64,000 bases of DNA from Streptomyces sp. NRRL B-3428 (lineage in GTDB: Bacteria > Actinomycetota > Actinomycetes > Streptomycetales > Streptomycetaceae): positions 186,001-250,000 of the forward strand of contig JOGW01000002.1 in the NCBI GenBank assembly GCA_000721375.1, written 5' to 3'. The position numbers and the translations under genes are program-made. Numbering within the stretch: the stretch's first letter is position 1; every line of letters begins with the position of its first letter. Below, piece by piece: positions 27,207 through 37,610 of this stretch. The notes beneath the pieces were generated by a model. It was not told the DNA's origin. It saw nothing but the letters and a program-made list of their open reading frames with translations, and ran no database searches.

Positions 27207-28949
27207 TCAGTACGGAGTCGGACGGGCGTCCAGGTAGGCGCGCAGCCGGTCGGTGTCCTTCGGTGTCCAGCCCTCGGGCGGCAGTACGGAGGCCCAGCCG
27301 TCCACCGAACCCGTGCCGTAGCGGTGGCCGTGCGGGGCCTGCACCCCGTACGAGACCGCCATGTCGACCGTGGTCTGCCAGAAGGTCACGAACGGGAACC
27401 AGCTGATCTCCGGCGTGATGTCCGGGCCGAGCGGCTTGTCCAGCCACTGCGGACGGTTGAGCAGCAGATCGGGCGACCACCACACGATCGCGTCCGACGC
27501 GTTCTGCAGGACGACCGTGCGCGGATGCCCCCACTCGGCTCCCGGCCGCTCCAGGTCCTCGACCGGGAACTGGGCGAACCGCACATTGCGCCCGCCCTCG
27601 AACTCCGGACGCCATACGGGGCTTCCCTCGTCCCTGCGTTCGCGCAGCTCACGGGCGATCGGCGAGAAGTTGGGGACGCCGAGCAGCAGGGCTCCGTCGG
27701 TCTCGCCGAGCAGCTTGTCGACCGTGCCGTAAGAGTCCTCGATGGCGTACGCGCCTAGGCTCTCGCCCGTGACGGCGAGCTTGGGGCGACGCTCGGCGGG
27801 CAGCTTGTCCAGCTCGGTACGCACCGCGTCCACCAGCGCCCGCGTCGCCTTGCCCGCCTTCTCCTTGTCCACGAGGAACGACACCCAGCTGGGCAGATAC
27901 GAGTACTGCACGGCGACGGTCGCGGTGTCACCGCCGTACATGTACTCCAGGCTCTGCACGACATTGGCGTCGATCCAGCCCGAGCCGGTCGTGCCGGCGA
28001 TCGTCAGGATCTTCCGTTCGAAGGCGCCGGTCCGTCTGAGCTCGCGCACGGCGAGGGCGGCCTGCGCGGCGAAGGGCTCCTGGTCCTCGAAGGCCTCGGG
28101 TGCGGTGGAGCTGATGTAGACGCGTACGGGGTCCTCGGCGGGCTTCTTGGTGAACGCCGAGATCTCCTGGCTGCTGAGCACCGACCCGGTGAAGTTCCGC
28201 CCCTGCAACCCGAGATCGTCCCACTCCATCTCGGAACCGGGCCCGCCCGAGACGAACCGGGAGGTCGGCTGATGGATCCCCGCCTTGGTGCCGCCGTTGG
28301 TGGCCTTGGCGATCCGGTCGGCGATGTCGATGACTCCGCGCTGGAAGACCACGTCCTGGAGGGCCGTGGACACCACGACTGCGCTCACGAGCAGGCCGAT
28401 ACCGATGGCGACGGGCCGGGGCAGGGCACGGCCGAGCCAGTGGATGAACTTGCTGGAGCCGAGGCGCACGGTGCGGGCGATCATGAGGATGAGCAGCCAG
28501 AGGGCTACGGCGATCAGCCCGATCATCGGGGTGTGCCAGGTCAGCGACGGCGGCAGCCCTTGCAGCTGTCGCAACTGCCGCTGCATATGGGCGCTTTCGG
28601 AGATCAGCCACCCGGCGAGGATCGGGCTGAGAATCCAGTACGCGAGCCAGCAGCGCGACCGTGCCTGCGCGCTCGGCCGCCACTTGACGACCCAGCGGAA
28701 CAGCGAGCTGAGCAGGGATCCGACGGCGTACCCGATCGCGGCGGTGATGCCACCGATGACGCCCTGGAGCAACCAGGGGCGGGGAACGAGCGAGGGCGTG
28801 AGCGACAGCCAGAAGAAGACGGTGGCGATACAGGTGGCGAAGAGGTCGGGCCAGCGCCGTACGAGATAGGTCTCGGCCGGGCGCTCCCAAAAGGGCTGCG
28901 CAACGAACCGCTTGGCCGCGATTTTTACCTTTTGCCCCAATTCACGCAT
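27207..28949 (-). CDS. membrane-bound alpha/beta hydrolase (PF15420/PF10081 type)
   Basis: 580 residues. The first 210 hold four or five membrane helices (DLFATCIATVFFWLSLTPSL, GVIGGITAAIGYAVG and others), matching the N-terminal domain of this actinobacterial hydrolase family. The C-terminal domain has the nucleophile elbow TGESLGAYA and the downstream SDAIVWWSPDLLLNRP typical of the catalytic part. The substrate is unknown; the active site is probably on the outer face of the membrane. ATG 28949 has no obvious ribosome site. It lies downstream of uvrA but is separated from it by a perfect 14-bp terminator, so it is likely transcribed separately. Confidence 0.88.
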   Translation of the reverse strand: MRELGQKVKIAAKRFVAQPFWERPAETYLVRRWPDLFATCIATVFFWLSLTPSLVPRPWLLQGVIGGITAAIGYAVGSLLSSLFRWVVKWRPSAQARSRCWLAYWILSPILAGWLISESAHMQRQLRQLQGLPPSLTWHTPMIGLIAVALWLLILMIARTVRLGSSKFIHWLGRALPRPVAIGIGLLVSAVVVSTALQDVVFQRGVIDIADRIAKATNGGTKAGIHQPTSRFVSGGPGSEMEWDDLGLQGRNFTGSVLSSQEISAFTKKPAEDPVRVYISSTAPEAFEDQEPFAAQAALAVRELRRTGAFERKILTIAGTTGSGWIDANVVQSLEYMYGGDTATVAVQYSYLPSWVSFLVDKEKAGKATRALVDAVRTELDKLPAERRPKLAVTGESLGAYAIEDSYGTVDKLLGETDGALLLGVPNFSPIARELRERRDEGSPVWRPEFEGGRNVRFAQFPVEDLERPGAEWGHPRTVVLQNASDAIVWWSPDLLLNRPQWLDKPLGPDITPEISWFPFVTFWQTTVDMAVSYGVQAPHGHRYGTGSVDGWASVLPPEGWTPKDTDRLRAYLDARPTPY

Positions 28950-28961
28950 GAGGCAACTCTA

Positions 28962-28995
28962 GGTGGTGGGGCGAGAGGTCCCTCGCCCCACCACC
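28962..28995 (-). terminator. terminator after uvrA
   Basis: Perfect 14-bp stem, GGTGGTGGGGCGAG (28962-28975) and its complement (28982-28995), with a 6-nt loop, 11 bases after the uvrA stop. Confidence 0.85.
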
Positions 28996-29005
28996 CAACT
29001 CCTGC

Positions 29006-32068
<3,063 letters not shown>

Positions 32069-32274
32069 GCCGGTCCGCACCTTTCTTGATGGGAGAGCGG
32101 GGGCGGGGCCCCGTTTCTCAGACTACGAGGGCCGCCTCAGCGATGGACTGCTAATGCCGAGACAGCGGGATCTCGATGTGCTGCCCGCGGATTGCGATGC
32201 ACGGTCCGACTGTCAAGGATGCCTCGACCGAGCCTATAGCACGCACATTCGATTTATGGTCGTGGTCCACCACC

Positions 32275-32303
32275 TTCACCCGAAGGAGTGGCGGGACTAT
32301 CGT
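32275..32303 (+). promoter_or_regulatory. promoter of the mycothiol-type enzyme gene, predicted leaderless
   Basis: TTCACC (32275-32280), 17 bases, TATCGT (32298-32303). The start codon ATG 32311 lies seven bases further on, where transcription should begin, and it has no ribosome site, so the message is probably leaderless. Confidence 0.55.
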
Positions 32304-32310
32304 CGACGTC

Positions 32311-32997
32311 ATGATTGATCATGAGCACGACCTGCTTCTCCTGCGAGAAGCGACCGACCGACTGCTGACCGCCGCGGCCAAACTGGACAACGCCGCGGTC
32401 GCCGGTCCGTCACGCCTTCCGGGGTGGTCCCGTGGTCATGTGCTGGCGCATGTCGCCCGCAATGCCGACGCCCTGGTGAACGTCCTGGCCGGGCGCCCCA
32501 TGTACGCGAGCGCCGAGGCACGTGACGCCGACATCGCGCGGGACGCACCGCGCCCACTGGCCGCCCAGCTCGACGACGTGCGCGACAGCGCAGCCCGCTT
32601 CGTCGCCCAGGCCGCTCAGCCCGCCGACTGGGCGCGCACGGTGGAACTGCGCAACGGGGTCACGGACAAGGCGTCGCGGGTGCCCTTCCGGCGCCTGGTC
32701 GAGGTCGAGCTGCACCATGTCGATCTCGGGATCGGCTACGAACTCGAGGACCTCCCCGAGGAGTTCACCGATCGTGAGATCGCCTTCCTCGCGGACCGCT
32801 TCGCGGGCAACGCCGCCGTTCCCCGTATCGCCGTCACGGCGAGCGACGGCCGGCAGTGGATCACCGGCCGCGCCGACGACGACCCGGTCTCGGTGATAGG
32901 GCCCGCCCCCGCACTGCTCGGCTGGCTCTCCGGGCGCCGCGAAGGCTCGGGCCTGAACTGCGACTCCGGGCTGCTTCCCGTACTGCCCGCGCTGTAG
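32311..32997 (+). CDS. maleylpyruvate isomerase family mycothiol-dependent enzyme
   Basis: 228 residues from ATG 32311; the frame is open to 32176 but the extension crosses the promoter. The N-terminal four-helix part matches the MDMPI/DinB-like domain: [10 protein letters not shown], then [21 protein letters not shown] with the metal-binding His positions, and later [14 protein letters not shown]. The C-terminal 70 residues form the second MDMPI domain. Members use mycothiol, the actinobacterial thiol, for isomerisation or conjugation; the actual substrate cannot be read. It is divergent from uvrA and followed by a hairpin before the MBL gene. Confidence 0.88.
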   Translation: MIDHEHDLLLLREATDRLLTAAAKLDNAAVAGPSRLPGWSRGHVLAHVARNADALVNVLAGRPMYASAEARDADIARDAPRPLAAQLDDVRDSAARFVAQAAQPADWARTVELRNGVTDKASRVPFRRLVEVELHHVDLGIGYELEDLPEEFTDREIAFLADRFAGNAAVPRIAVTASDGRQWITGRADDDPVSVIGPAPALLGWLSGRREGSGLNCDSGLLPVLPAL

Positions 32998-33013
32998 TCG
33001 CCCTGCCGTATCC

Positions 33014-33045
33014 GGGCATGGCCGCCCCTGTGGGGTGCCATGCCC
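33014..33045. terminator. hairpin between the mycothiol-type enzyme and MBL genes
   Basis: GGGCATGGC (33014-33022) and GCCATGCCC (33037-33045), a perfect 9-bp stem, 17 bases after the upstream stop. Confidence 0.65.
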
Positions 33046-33051
33046 GCTCGG

Positions 33052-33057
33052 TACGCT
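33052..33057 (+). promoter_or_regulatory. -10 box placing the MBL gene start at its ATG
   Basis: TACGCT lies six bases before ATG 33064, the spacing expected for a leaderless transcript, and there is no ribosome-binding sequence. The -35 region is occupied by the preceding hairpin and is poor. Confidence 0.4.
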
Positions 33058-33063
33058 GAACCC

Positions 33064-33720
33064 ATGACGTACAGCGGAGCGGTGACAGTCGGCGGGCCTG
33101 CGGACGTGCATGAGCTGGCGGACCTGATGATCTCCAAGGTCGCGGTCGGCCCCATGAACAACAACGCTTATCTGCTGCGCTGCCGGGCCACCGGCGAGCA
33201 GCTCCTGATCGACGCGGCCAACGACGCCGACACCCTGCTCAAGCTGATCGGCGGCGACGGTATCGCCTCGCTCGTCACCACCCATCGGCACGGCGACCAC
33301 TGGCAGGCGCTGCGCGAGGTCGTGGACGCCACCGGTGCGCGCACCTACGCGGGCGCGTACGACGCCGAGGGCATCCCGGTCCCCACCGATGTGCTCGTCG
33401 AGGACGGCGACACGATCAAGGTGGGCCGTGTGGAGCTCACCGCGCGCCACCTCGTCGGCCACACGCCCGGCTCGATCGCGCTGATCTACGACGACCCGCA
33501 CGGCCACCCCCATGTGTTCACCGGCGACTGCCTCTTCCCGGGCGGTGTGGGCAACACATGGAAGGACCCGAAGGCCTTCGCGAGTCTCATCGAGGACGTC
33601 GAGACGAAGATCTTCGACGCCCTGCCGGACGAGACCTGGGTCTATCCCGGACATGGCGACGACACCACGCTGGGCGCCGAGCGCCCGCAGCTGCCGGAGT
33701 GGCGCCGCCGCGGCTGGTGA
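33064..33720 (+). CDS. MBL-fold metallohydrolase (glyoxalase II-like)
   Basis: 218 residues from ATG 33064. The metallo-beta-lactamase fold metal ligands are all present: THRHGDHW (HxHxDH), GHTPGS, FTGDCLFPGG and YPGHGDDTTLG, the last being the glyoxalase II-like ending. Such proteins hydrolyse thioesters such as S-lactoyl-thiols; in an actinomycete a mycothiol thioester is a reasonable guess, supported only by the neighbouring mycothiol-type enzyme. It appears leaderless and is followed by a terminator hairpin. Confidence 0.9.
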   Translation: MTYSGAVTVGGPADVHELADLMISKVAVGPMNNNAYLLRCRATGEQLLIDAANDADTLLKLIGGDGIASLVTTHRHGDHWQALREVVDATGARTYAGAYDAEGIPVPTDVLVEDGDTIKVGRVELTARHLVGHTPGSIALIYDDPHGHPHVFTGDCLFPGGVGNTWKDPKAFASLIEDVETKIFDALPDETWVYPGHGDDTTLGAERPQLPEWRRRGW

Positions 33721-33736
33721 GGCCGCCGAGCCGTCT

Positions 33737-33764
33737 GCCGACGGCCCCGGGAGGGGCTGTCGGC
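33737..33764 (+). terminator. terminator after the MBL gene
   Basis: 12-bp stem with one G-T pair, 33737-33748 against 33753-33764, loop GGGA, 17 bases after the stop. Confidence 0.8.
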
Positions 33765-33790
33765 CGTCGTGACAGATGTCCATGCGTCCG

Positions 33791-33813
33791 ATCGTGGCAC
33801 CTGCCACTGACAA
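33791..33813 (-). promoter_or_regulatory. orphan copy of the DNA-damage promoter, antisense to the MBL gene
   Basis: Minus-strand TTGTCAGTGGC (starting at 33813), with CACGAT (33796-33791) at the -10 position, one base from TAnnnT. No gene on this strand follows; transcription would run into the MBL terminator hairpin and then antisense to the MBL gene. An ATG lies at 33783, near the predicted start point. Confidence 0.4.
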
Positions 33814-34017
33814 TCGACCGTCTGCGCAGCTCAGTGCCGGTTTGACGGAAGTGCGGGCGACCGGATCCGGTCGGCGCGCACACCGTTCACGACGATCGCC
33901 ATTGGGCGGACAAATGGCAGTGGGCTCCTGCCGTTGACGCACGTCGACCCTCCCGCCAAGCTCGGCGGTGCGCGCGCTCCCCCGTACCGGACTCCCCATC
34001 CCCCTCTGGAGGGCCCG

Positions 34018-34755
34018 ATGTCCAGACGTGTCCTACGCCTTCTTCTCTCGATTGTCATGCTCATAGCAACATCGGTGGCCGGTGTGATCGCCACGGCCGG
34101 CACCGCGCAGGCCGACGGCTGCTACTCCTGGTCCCGCACCCTGTCGCAAGGCGCCTCGGGCGCCGACGTCACCCAGCTGCAGATCCGCGTCGCCGGCTAT
34201 CCGGGATACGGCGGCGTGCTGGCGATCGACGGCGCCTACGGCCCCGCGACCACGGCCGCGGTCAAGCGCTTCCAGTCGGCCTACGGCCTGGCCGCCGACG
34301 GCGTCGCCGGACCGGCCACCTTCAGCAAGATCTACGCGCTGCAGGACGACGACTGCACGCCCGTCCACTTCTCCTACGCCGAGCTCAACGACTGCAACTC
34401 CACCTGGTCGGGCGGCGCGGTGAGCGCGGCCACCGCAAAGTCCAACGCCCTGCGGACCATGTGGAAGCTGGAGGCGCTGCGTCACGCCCTCGGTGACGAG
34501 CCGCTCCGGGTGACCAGCGGCTTCCGTTCCCAGGCCTGCAACGACGCCGTCGGCGGAGCCGCAGGCAGCCGCCATCTCTACGGCGACGCGGCCGACCTGG
34601 GCGCGGGCCCGCACTCGCTGTGCAAACTGGCGCAGCAGGCGCGCAGCCACGGGTTCAACGGCATTCTGGGCCCGGGCTATCCAGGCCACAGTGACCACAC
34701 CCACGTCGATCACAGGGCGAGCCGCTACTGGTCGGCCTCCAGCTGCGGCATCTGA
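34018..34755 (+). CDS. secreted zinc D-Ala-D-Ala carboxypeptidase (M15, Streptomyces albus G type)
   Basis: 245 residues from ATG 34018, preceded by GGAGGG. A signal peptide of about 33 residues (RRVLRLLLSIVMLIATSVAG to GTAQA) is followed by a peptidoglycan-binding domain (VTQLQIRVAGYPGY, IDGAYGPATTAAVKRFQ) and an M15A catalytic domain. The zinc ligands are in SRHLYGDAADLG and HSDHTHVDH, with the substrate-binding VTSGFRS. This two-domain layout is that of the S. albus G DD-carboxypeptidase, which trims peptidoglycan stem peptides outside the cell. It is monocistronic with its own terminator. Confidence 0.93.
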   Translation: MSRRVLRLLLSIVMLIATSVAGVIATAGTAQADGCYSWSRTLSQGASGADVTQLQIRVAGYPGYGGVLAIDGAYGPATTAAVKRFQSAYGLAADGVAGPATFSKIYALQDDDCTPVHFSYAELNDCNSTWSGGAVSAATAKSNALRTMWKLEALRHALGDEPLRVTSGFRSQACNDAVGGAAGSRHLYGDAADLGAGPHSLCKLAQQARSHGFNGILGPGYPGHSDHTHVDHRASRYWSASSCGI

Positions 34756-34765
34756 CGCAACGACC

Positions 34766-34806
34766 TGTACGGGCGGACACCATCGCGCGCGGTGTCCGCC
34801 CGTACA
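34766..34806 (+). terminator. terminator after the DD-carboxypeptidase
   Basis: Perfect 16-bp stem: TGTACGGGCGGACACC (34766-34781) and its complement (34791-34806), 9-nt loop. Confidence 0.88.
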
Positions 34807-34871
34807 CGGCTGTGCGACGCGCTCTCGGACACTCTGCGTAACCGCGCTGCCGACTGGGCAGTTGACGCGTC

Positions 34872-36185
34872 ATGCACGACGCACCGCCGACCGGCACCGA
34901 TCCCGTACGTCCCTCCATGCCCCGGCTCGCCGCCGCCTCCCTGGCCGGCACCGCGATCGAGTTCTACGACTTCTTCATCTACGGCACCGCTGCGGCCCTG
35001 GTCCTCGGTCCGCTGTTCTTCCCGACCTTCTCCCCGCTCGCCGGCACGCTCGCCGCCTTCGCCACCTTCGGCATCGGCTTCCTCGCCCGTCCGCTCGGCT
35101 CGGTGCTCTTCGGTCATATCGGGGACCGGCGCGGGCGGCGGCCCGTGCTGATCGCCTCCCTGCTCCTGACAGGGGCCGCGACGGTCGCGGTCGGCTGCGT
35201 CCCCACGTACGACTCGATCGGCGTGCTCGCGCCTCTGCTGCTCCTCGTCCTGCGTTTTCTCCAAGGGCTCGGACTCGGCGGCGAGTGGGGCGGTGCGGTG
35301 CTCCTGACCGCCGAGCACGCGCCGGCCGACAAGCGCGGGCTGTGGGCGAGCTTTCCGCAGATCGGGCCCTCGGTGGGCTTTCTGCTCGCGAACGGGGTGA
35401 TGCTGGCGCTGACCGCTTCGCTCACCGACGCCCAGTTCGCGACGTGGGGCTGGCGGGTGCCGTTCTGGGCGGCGGGCGTGCTCGCGGTCGCCGGCCTTTG
35501 GCTGCGGCACGCCGTCACGGAGACTCCGCAGTTCCTCGGCGTCGAGGAGCCCGCGCGGGTGCCGCTGTTCGAAGTGCTGCGCGACCATTGGCGGTTGGTG
35601 CTGCTCACCGCCGGCGCGATGGCCATCGGGTACGCCATCTTCTACACGGTATCGACCTGGGCACTCGCGTACGGGACCGAACAGCTGGGCGTGGCGAAGA
35701 CCGTCATGCTGACCTGTGTCATGGCCGCCGTCGCGATCAAGGGCGCCACGACCCCGTTCGTCGCGATGCTGGGCGACCGCTACGGAAGACGACCGCTGTG
35801 CCTGTACGGCGCGGGGGCGGCGGCGCTGTGGATGTTCCCGCTGATCGGGCTGCTCAGCACGGGCGAGCCACTGCTGATGTTCTGCGGTTTCCTGGTGGCG
35901 CTGCTCGCCTTCATCGCGATGTTCTCCGTGCTGGCGGCGTACCTCCCCGAGTTGTACGAGCCGAGGGTGCGCTGCACGGGAGCCGCCGTCGGTTACAACC
36001 TCGGCGGTGTGCTCGGCGGCGCGCTCACCCCGATCGTGGCGACCGCGGTGGCGGGCCACGGGGACGGAACGCCTTGGGGTGTGGCCGCGTATCTGACGGT
36101 GATCGCGCTGATCAGCCTGGGGTGCTTCGCGCTGCTGCCGGAGACGCGGCCGACCCTCGGGGCGGACCAGCCGGCCACCGCGTGA
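34872..36185 (+). CDS. MHS-family MFS transporter (metabolite:H+ symporter)
   Basis: 437 residues with twelve predicted membrane helices. Start and signature fit the MHS group (ProP, ShiA, KgtP relatives): AGTAIEFYDFFIYGTAAALV in helix 1, GHIGDRRGRRPVL in the first loop, RFLQGLGLGGEWGGAVLL in helix 4-5 and the late LPELYEPRVRCTGAAVGYN. These take up organic acids, amino acids or compatible solutes with protons; the substrate cannot be told. ATG 34872 has only a weak ribosome site. It converges on terC across a shared terminator. Confidence 0.9.
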   Translation: MHDAPPTGTDPVRPSMPRLAAASLAGTAIEFYDFFIYGTAAALVLGPLFFPTFSPLAGTLAAFATFGIGFLARPLGSVLFGHIGDRRGRRPVLIASLLLTGAATVAVGCVPTYDSIGVLAPLLLLVLRFLQGLGLGGEWGGAVLLTAEHAPADKRGLWASFPQIGPSVGFLLANGVMLALTASLTDAQFATWGWRVPFWAAGVLAVAGLWLRHAVTETPQFLGVEEPARVPLFEVLRDHWRLVLLTAGAMAIGYAIFYTVSTWALAYGTEQLGVAKTVMLTCVMAAVAIKGATTPFVAMLGDRYGRRPLCLYGAGAAALWMFPLIGLLSTGEPLLMFCGFLVALLAFIAMFSVLAAYLPELYEPRVRCTGAAVGYNLGGVLGGALTPIVATAVAGHGDGTPWGVAAYLTVIALISLGCFALLPETRPTLGADQPATA

Positions 36186-36224
36186 CGGCGCTTGCGCCCG
36201 CCTGCGGCTCACCACCGAACACAG

Positions 36225-36256
36225 CAGCCCGCCCGCACCGAAGTGCGGGCGGGCTG
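36225..36256. terminator. bidirectional terminator between the MHS transporter and terC
   Basis: Perfect 14-bp stem, CAGCCCGCCCGCAC (36225-36238) and its complement (36243-36256), with a CGAA tetraloop, lying between two convergent genes. Confidence 0.85.
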
Positions 36257-36285
36257 ACCTGCCGGAACTGAAGCCGTCGGACGGA

Positions 36286-37296
36286 TCAGGCTTCGATCCC
36301 GGCCTTCTCGCCGGACTCCGTGGCCTTCTTGGCCTCGGCCTCCGCCTCCTGCGCGGCGATCTTCTTCGACGCGATCAGGCTGGTGATCGTCGTACCGATG
36401 AGGACGGCGCAGATGACGCCCAGGGAGACCGGGATCGAGATCTCCGGGACGTGCACCCCGTTCTCGTGCAGAGCGTGCAGCACCAGCTTCACACCGATGA
36501 AGCCGAGGATGATCGACAGACCGTACGAGAGGTGGACCAGCTTCTTGAGCAGGCCGCCGATGAGGAAGTACAGCTGTCGCAGACCCATCAGGGCGAAGGC
36601 GTTGGCCGTGAAGACGATGTACGGGTCCTGGGTCAGACCGAAGATCGCGGGGATCGAGTCCATCGCGAAGAGGATGTCGGTCATACCGATGGCCAGCATG
36701 ACGACCAGGAGCGGCGTCATGACCTTCTTGCCGGCCTGGACCACGAAGAGCTTGGTGCCGTGGTACTTGTCCGCGACGCCGAACTTCTTCTCGATCGACT
36801 TGAGGATCTTGTTCTCCTCCCAGTCGTCCTCCTCCTCGTCGGCCCGCGCCTCCTGGATGAGCTTCCAGGCGGTGTAGATCAGGAACGCACCGAAGATGTA
36901 GAAGACCCAGGAGAAGCTCGCGATGATCGCGGCGCCGGCGGCGATGAAGATCGCACGCAGGACCAGGGCGACGAGCACACCGATGAGCAGCACGCGCTGC
37001 TGCAGGTGGGAGGGCACCGAGAACTTCGCCATGATCAGGATGAAGACGAAGAGGTTGTCGACGCTGAGCGACTTCTCGGTGATGTAGCCCGCGAAGAACT
37101 CGCCCGCCGCCTGGCTGTTGCCCCAGATCAGCAGGCCGATGCCGAAGAGCGCGGCCAGCACGATCCAGACGACGGTCCAGATTCCGGCTTCTTTGATGGA
37201 CACGTCATGGGGCTTGCGCCCGATGAAGAAGTCGACGGCGATGAGGGCACTGAGGCCCACGATCGTAAGGACCCACAGGGTCAGGGAAACATCCAC
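36286..37296 (-). CDS. terC: TerC family membrane protein (probable manganese exporter)
   Basis: 336 residues from GTG 37296 (VDVSLTLWVLTIVG), with GGAGG four bases upstream; the frame runs back to 37506 but that region is the riboswitch. The nine or so membrane helices include the two acidic family motifs, EKSLSVDNLFVF and MTDILFAMDSIPA. An acidic/basic cytoplasmic loop lies between, and the C-terminus is Glu/Ala/Lys-rich. TerC/Alx proteins export manganese or metallate exported enzymes. The leader is a yybP-ykoY element, which supports a manganese role. It heads leftward, separately from the terD genes. Confidence 0.95.
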   Translation of the reverse strand: MDVSLTLWVLTIVGLSALIAVDFFIGRKPHDVSIKEAGIWTVVWIVLAALFGIGLLIWGNSQAAGEFFAGYITEKSLSVDNLFVFILIMAKFSVPSHLQQRVLLIGVLVALVLRAIFIAAGAAIIASFSWVFYIFGAFLIYTAWKLIQEARADEEEDDWEENKILKSIEKKFGVADKYHGTKLFVVQAGKKVMTPLLVVMLAIGMTDILFAMDSIPAIFGLTQDPYIVFTANAFALMGLRQLYFLIGGLLKKLVHLSYGLSIILGFIGVKLVLHALHENGVHVPEISIPVSLGVICAVLIGTTITSLIASKKIAAQEAEAEAKKATESGEKAGIEA

Positions 37297-37339
37297 TGCG
37301 CCTCCGGCAGTACGTAACGGCACAAATCCAGCGTCGTCG

Positions 37340-37453
37340 CTGCCGGAGGTCTCTTCCACCCGAGAACGTTCACCTCTCGGTCGGGCCGACGTCCCGGGAC
37401 CCTTGTGGGTCCGTACTGACGGAATCGTCGCAGTCGGGAGTACTCCCCTCCGC
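37340..37453 (-). ncRNA. yybP-ykoY manganese riboswitch of terC
   Basis: The minus-strand leader has the landmarks of this class: a 5' P1 strand GCGGAGG (37453-37447) running into GGGGAGUA, a central CCCGGGACGUCGGCCCGACC segment, and the 3' strand GAAGAGACCUCC. The 3' strand CCUCCGGCAG (37349-37340) is exactly complementary to CUGCCGGAGG (37310-37301), which contains the terC ribosome-binding site. The same CCUCC can therefore close P1 or hide the ribosome site, the expected logic of a translational ON switch for Mn2+. Confidence 0.8.
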
Positions 37454-37460
37454 ACGCAGA

Positions 37461-37466
37461 ACACTA
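37461..37466 (-). promoter_or_regulatory. -10 box of the terC riboswitch transcript
   Basis: Minus-strand TAGTGT; seven bases further is the first base of the P1 helix, so the transcript would begin right at the aptamer. The -35 region is weak. Confidence 0.45.
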
Positions 37467-37554
37467 CCCGGAAACCCAAGAGAAGGTAAAGGGTGAGGTA
37501 AAGCACAAGCCAAGTCCGCAGGTCAAGCGACCTACGTCCTCAAAAGGAATGGCA

Positions 37555-37581
37555 AAGGGCCCCTCATGTCGAGGGGCCCTT
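37555..37581 (-). terminator. terminator after the TerD-ATPase-like gene
   Basis: Perfect 11-bp stem, AAGGGCCCCTC (37555-37565) and its complement (37571-37581), loop ATGTC, 30 bases past the stop. Confidence 0.85.
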
Positions 37582-37610
37582 CAGCAATGCGTCCGCACAC
37601 ACCCGCCCGG

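Noticed and set aside
32069..32310. A LexA box or PafBC-type promoter for uvrA
   Set aside because: I looked for GAAC-N4-GTTC and for TTGTCRGTG-N8-TAnnnT upstream of uvrA and found neither; a TTGACA is present but without a fitting -10.
32410..33999. A 529-codon minus-strand frame opposite the mycothiol-type and MBL genes
   Set aside because: Both plus-strand genes have complete motifs. The antisense frame has biased low-complexity composition, though the orphan promoter at 33791-33813 could transcribe part of it.
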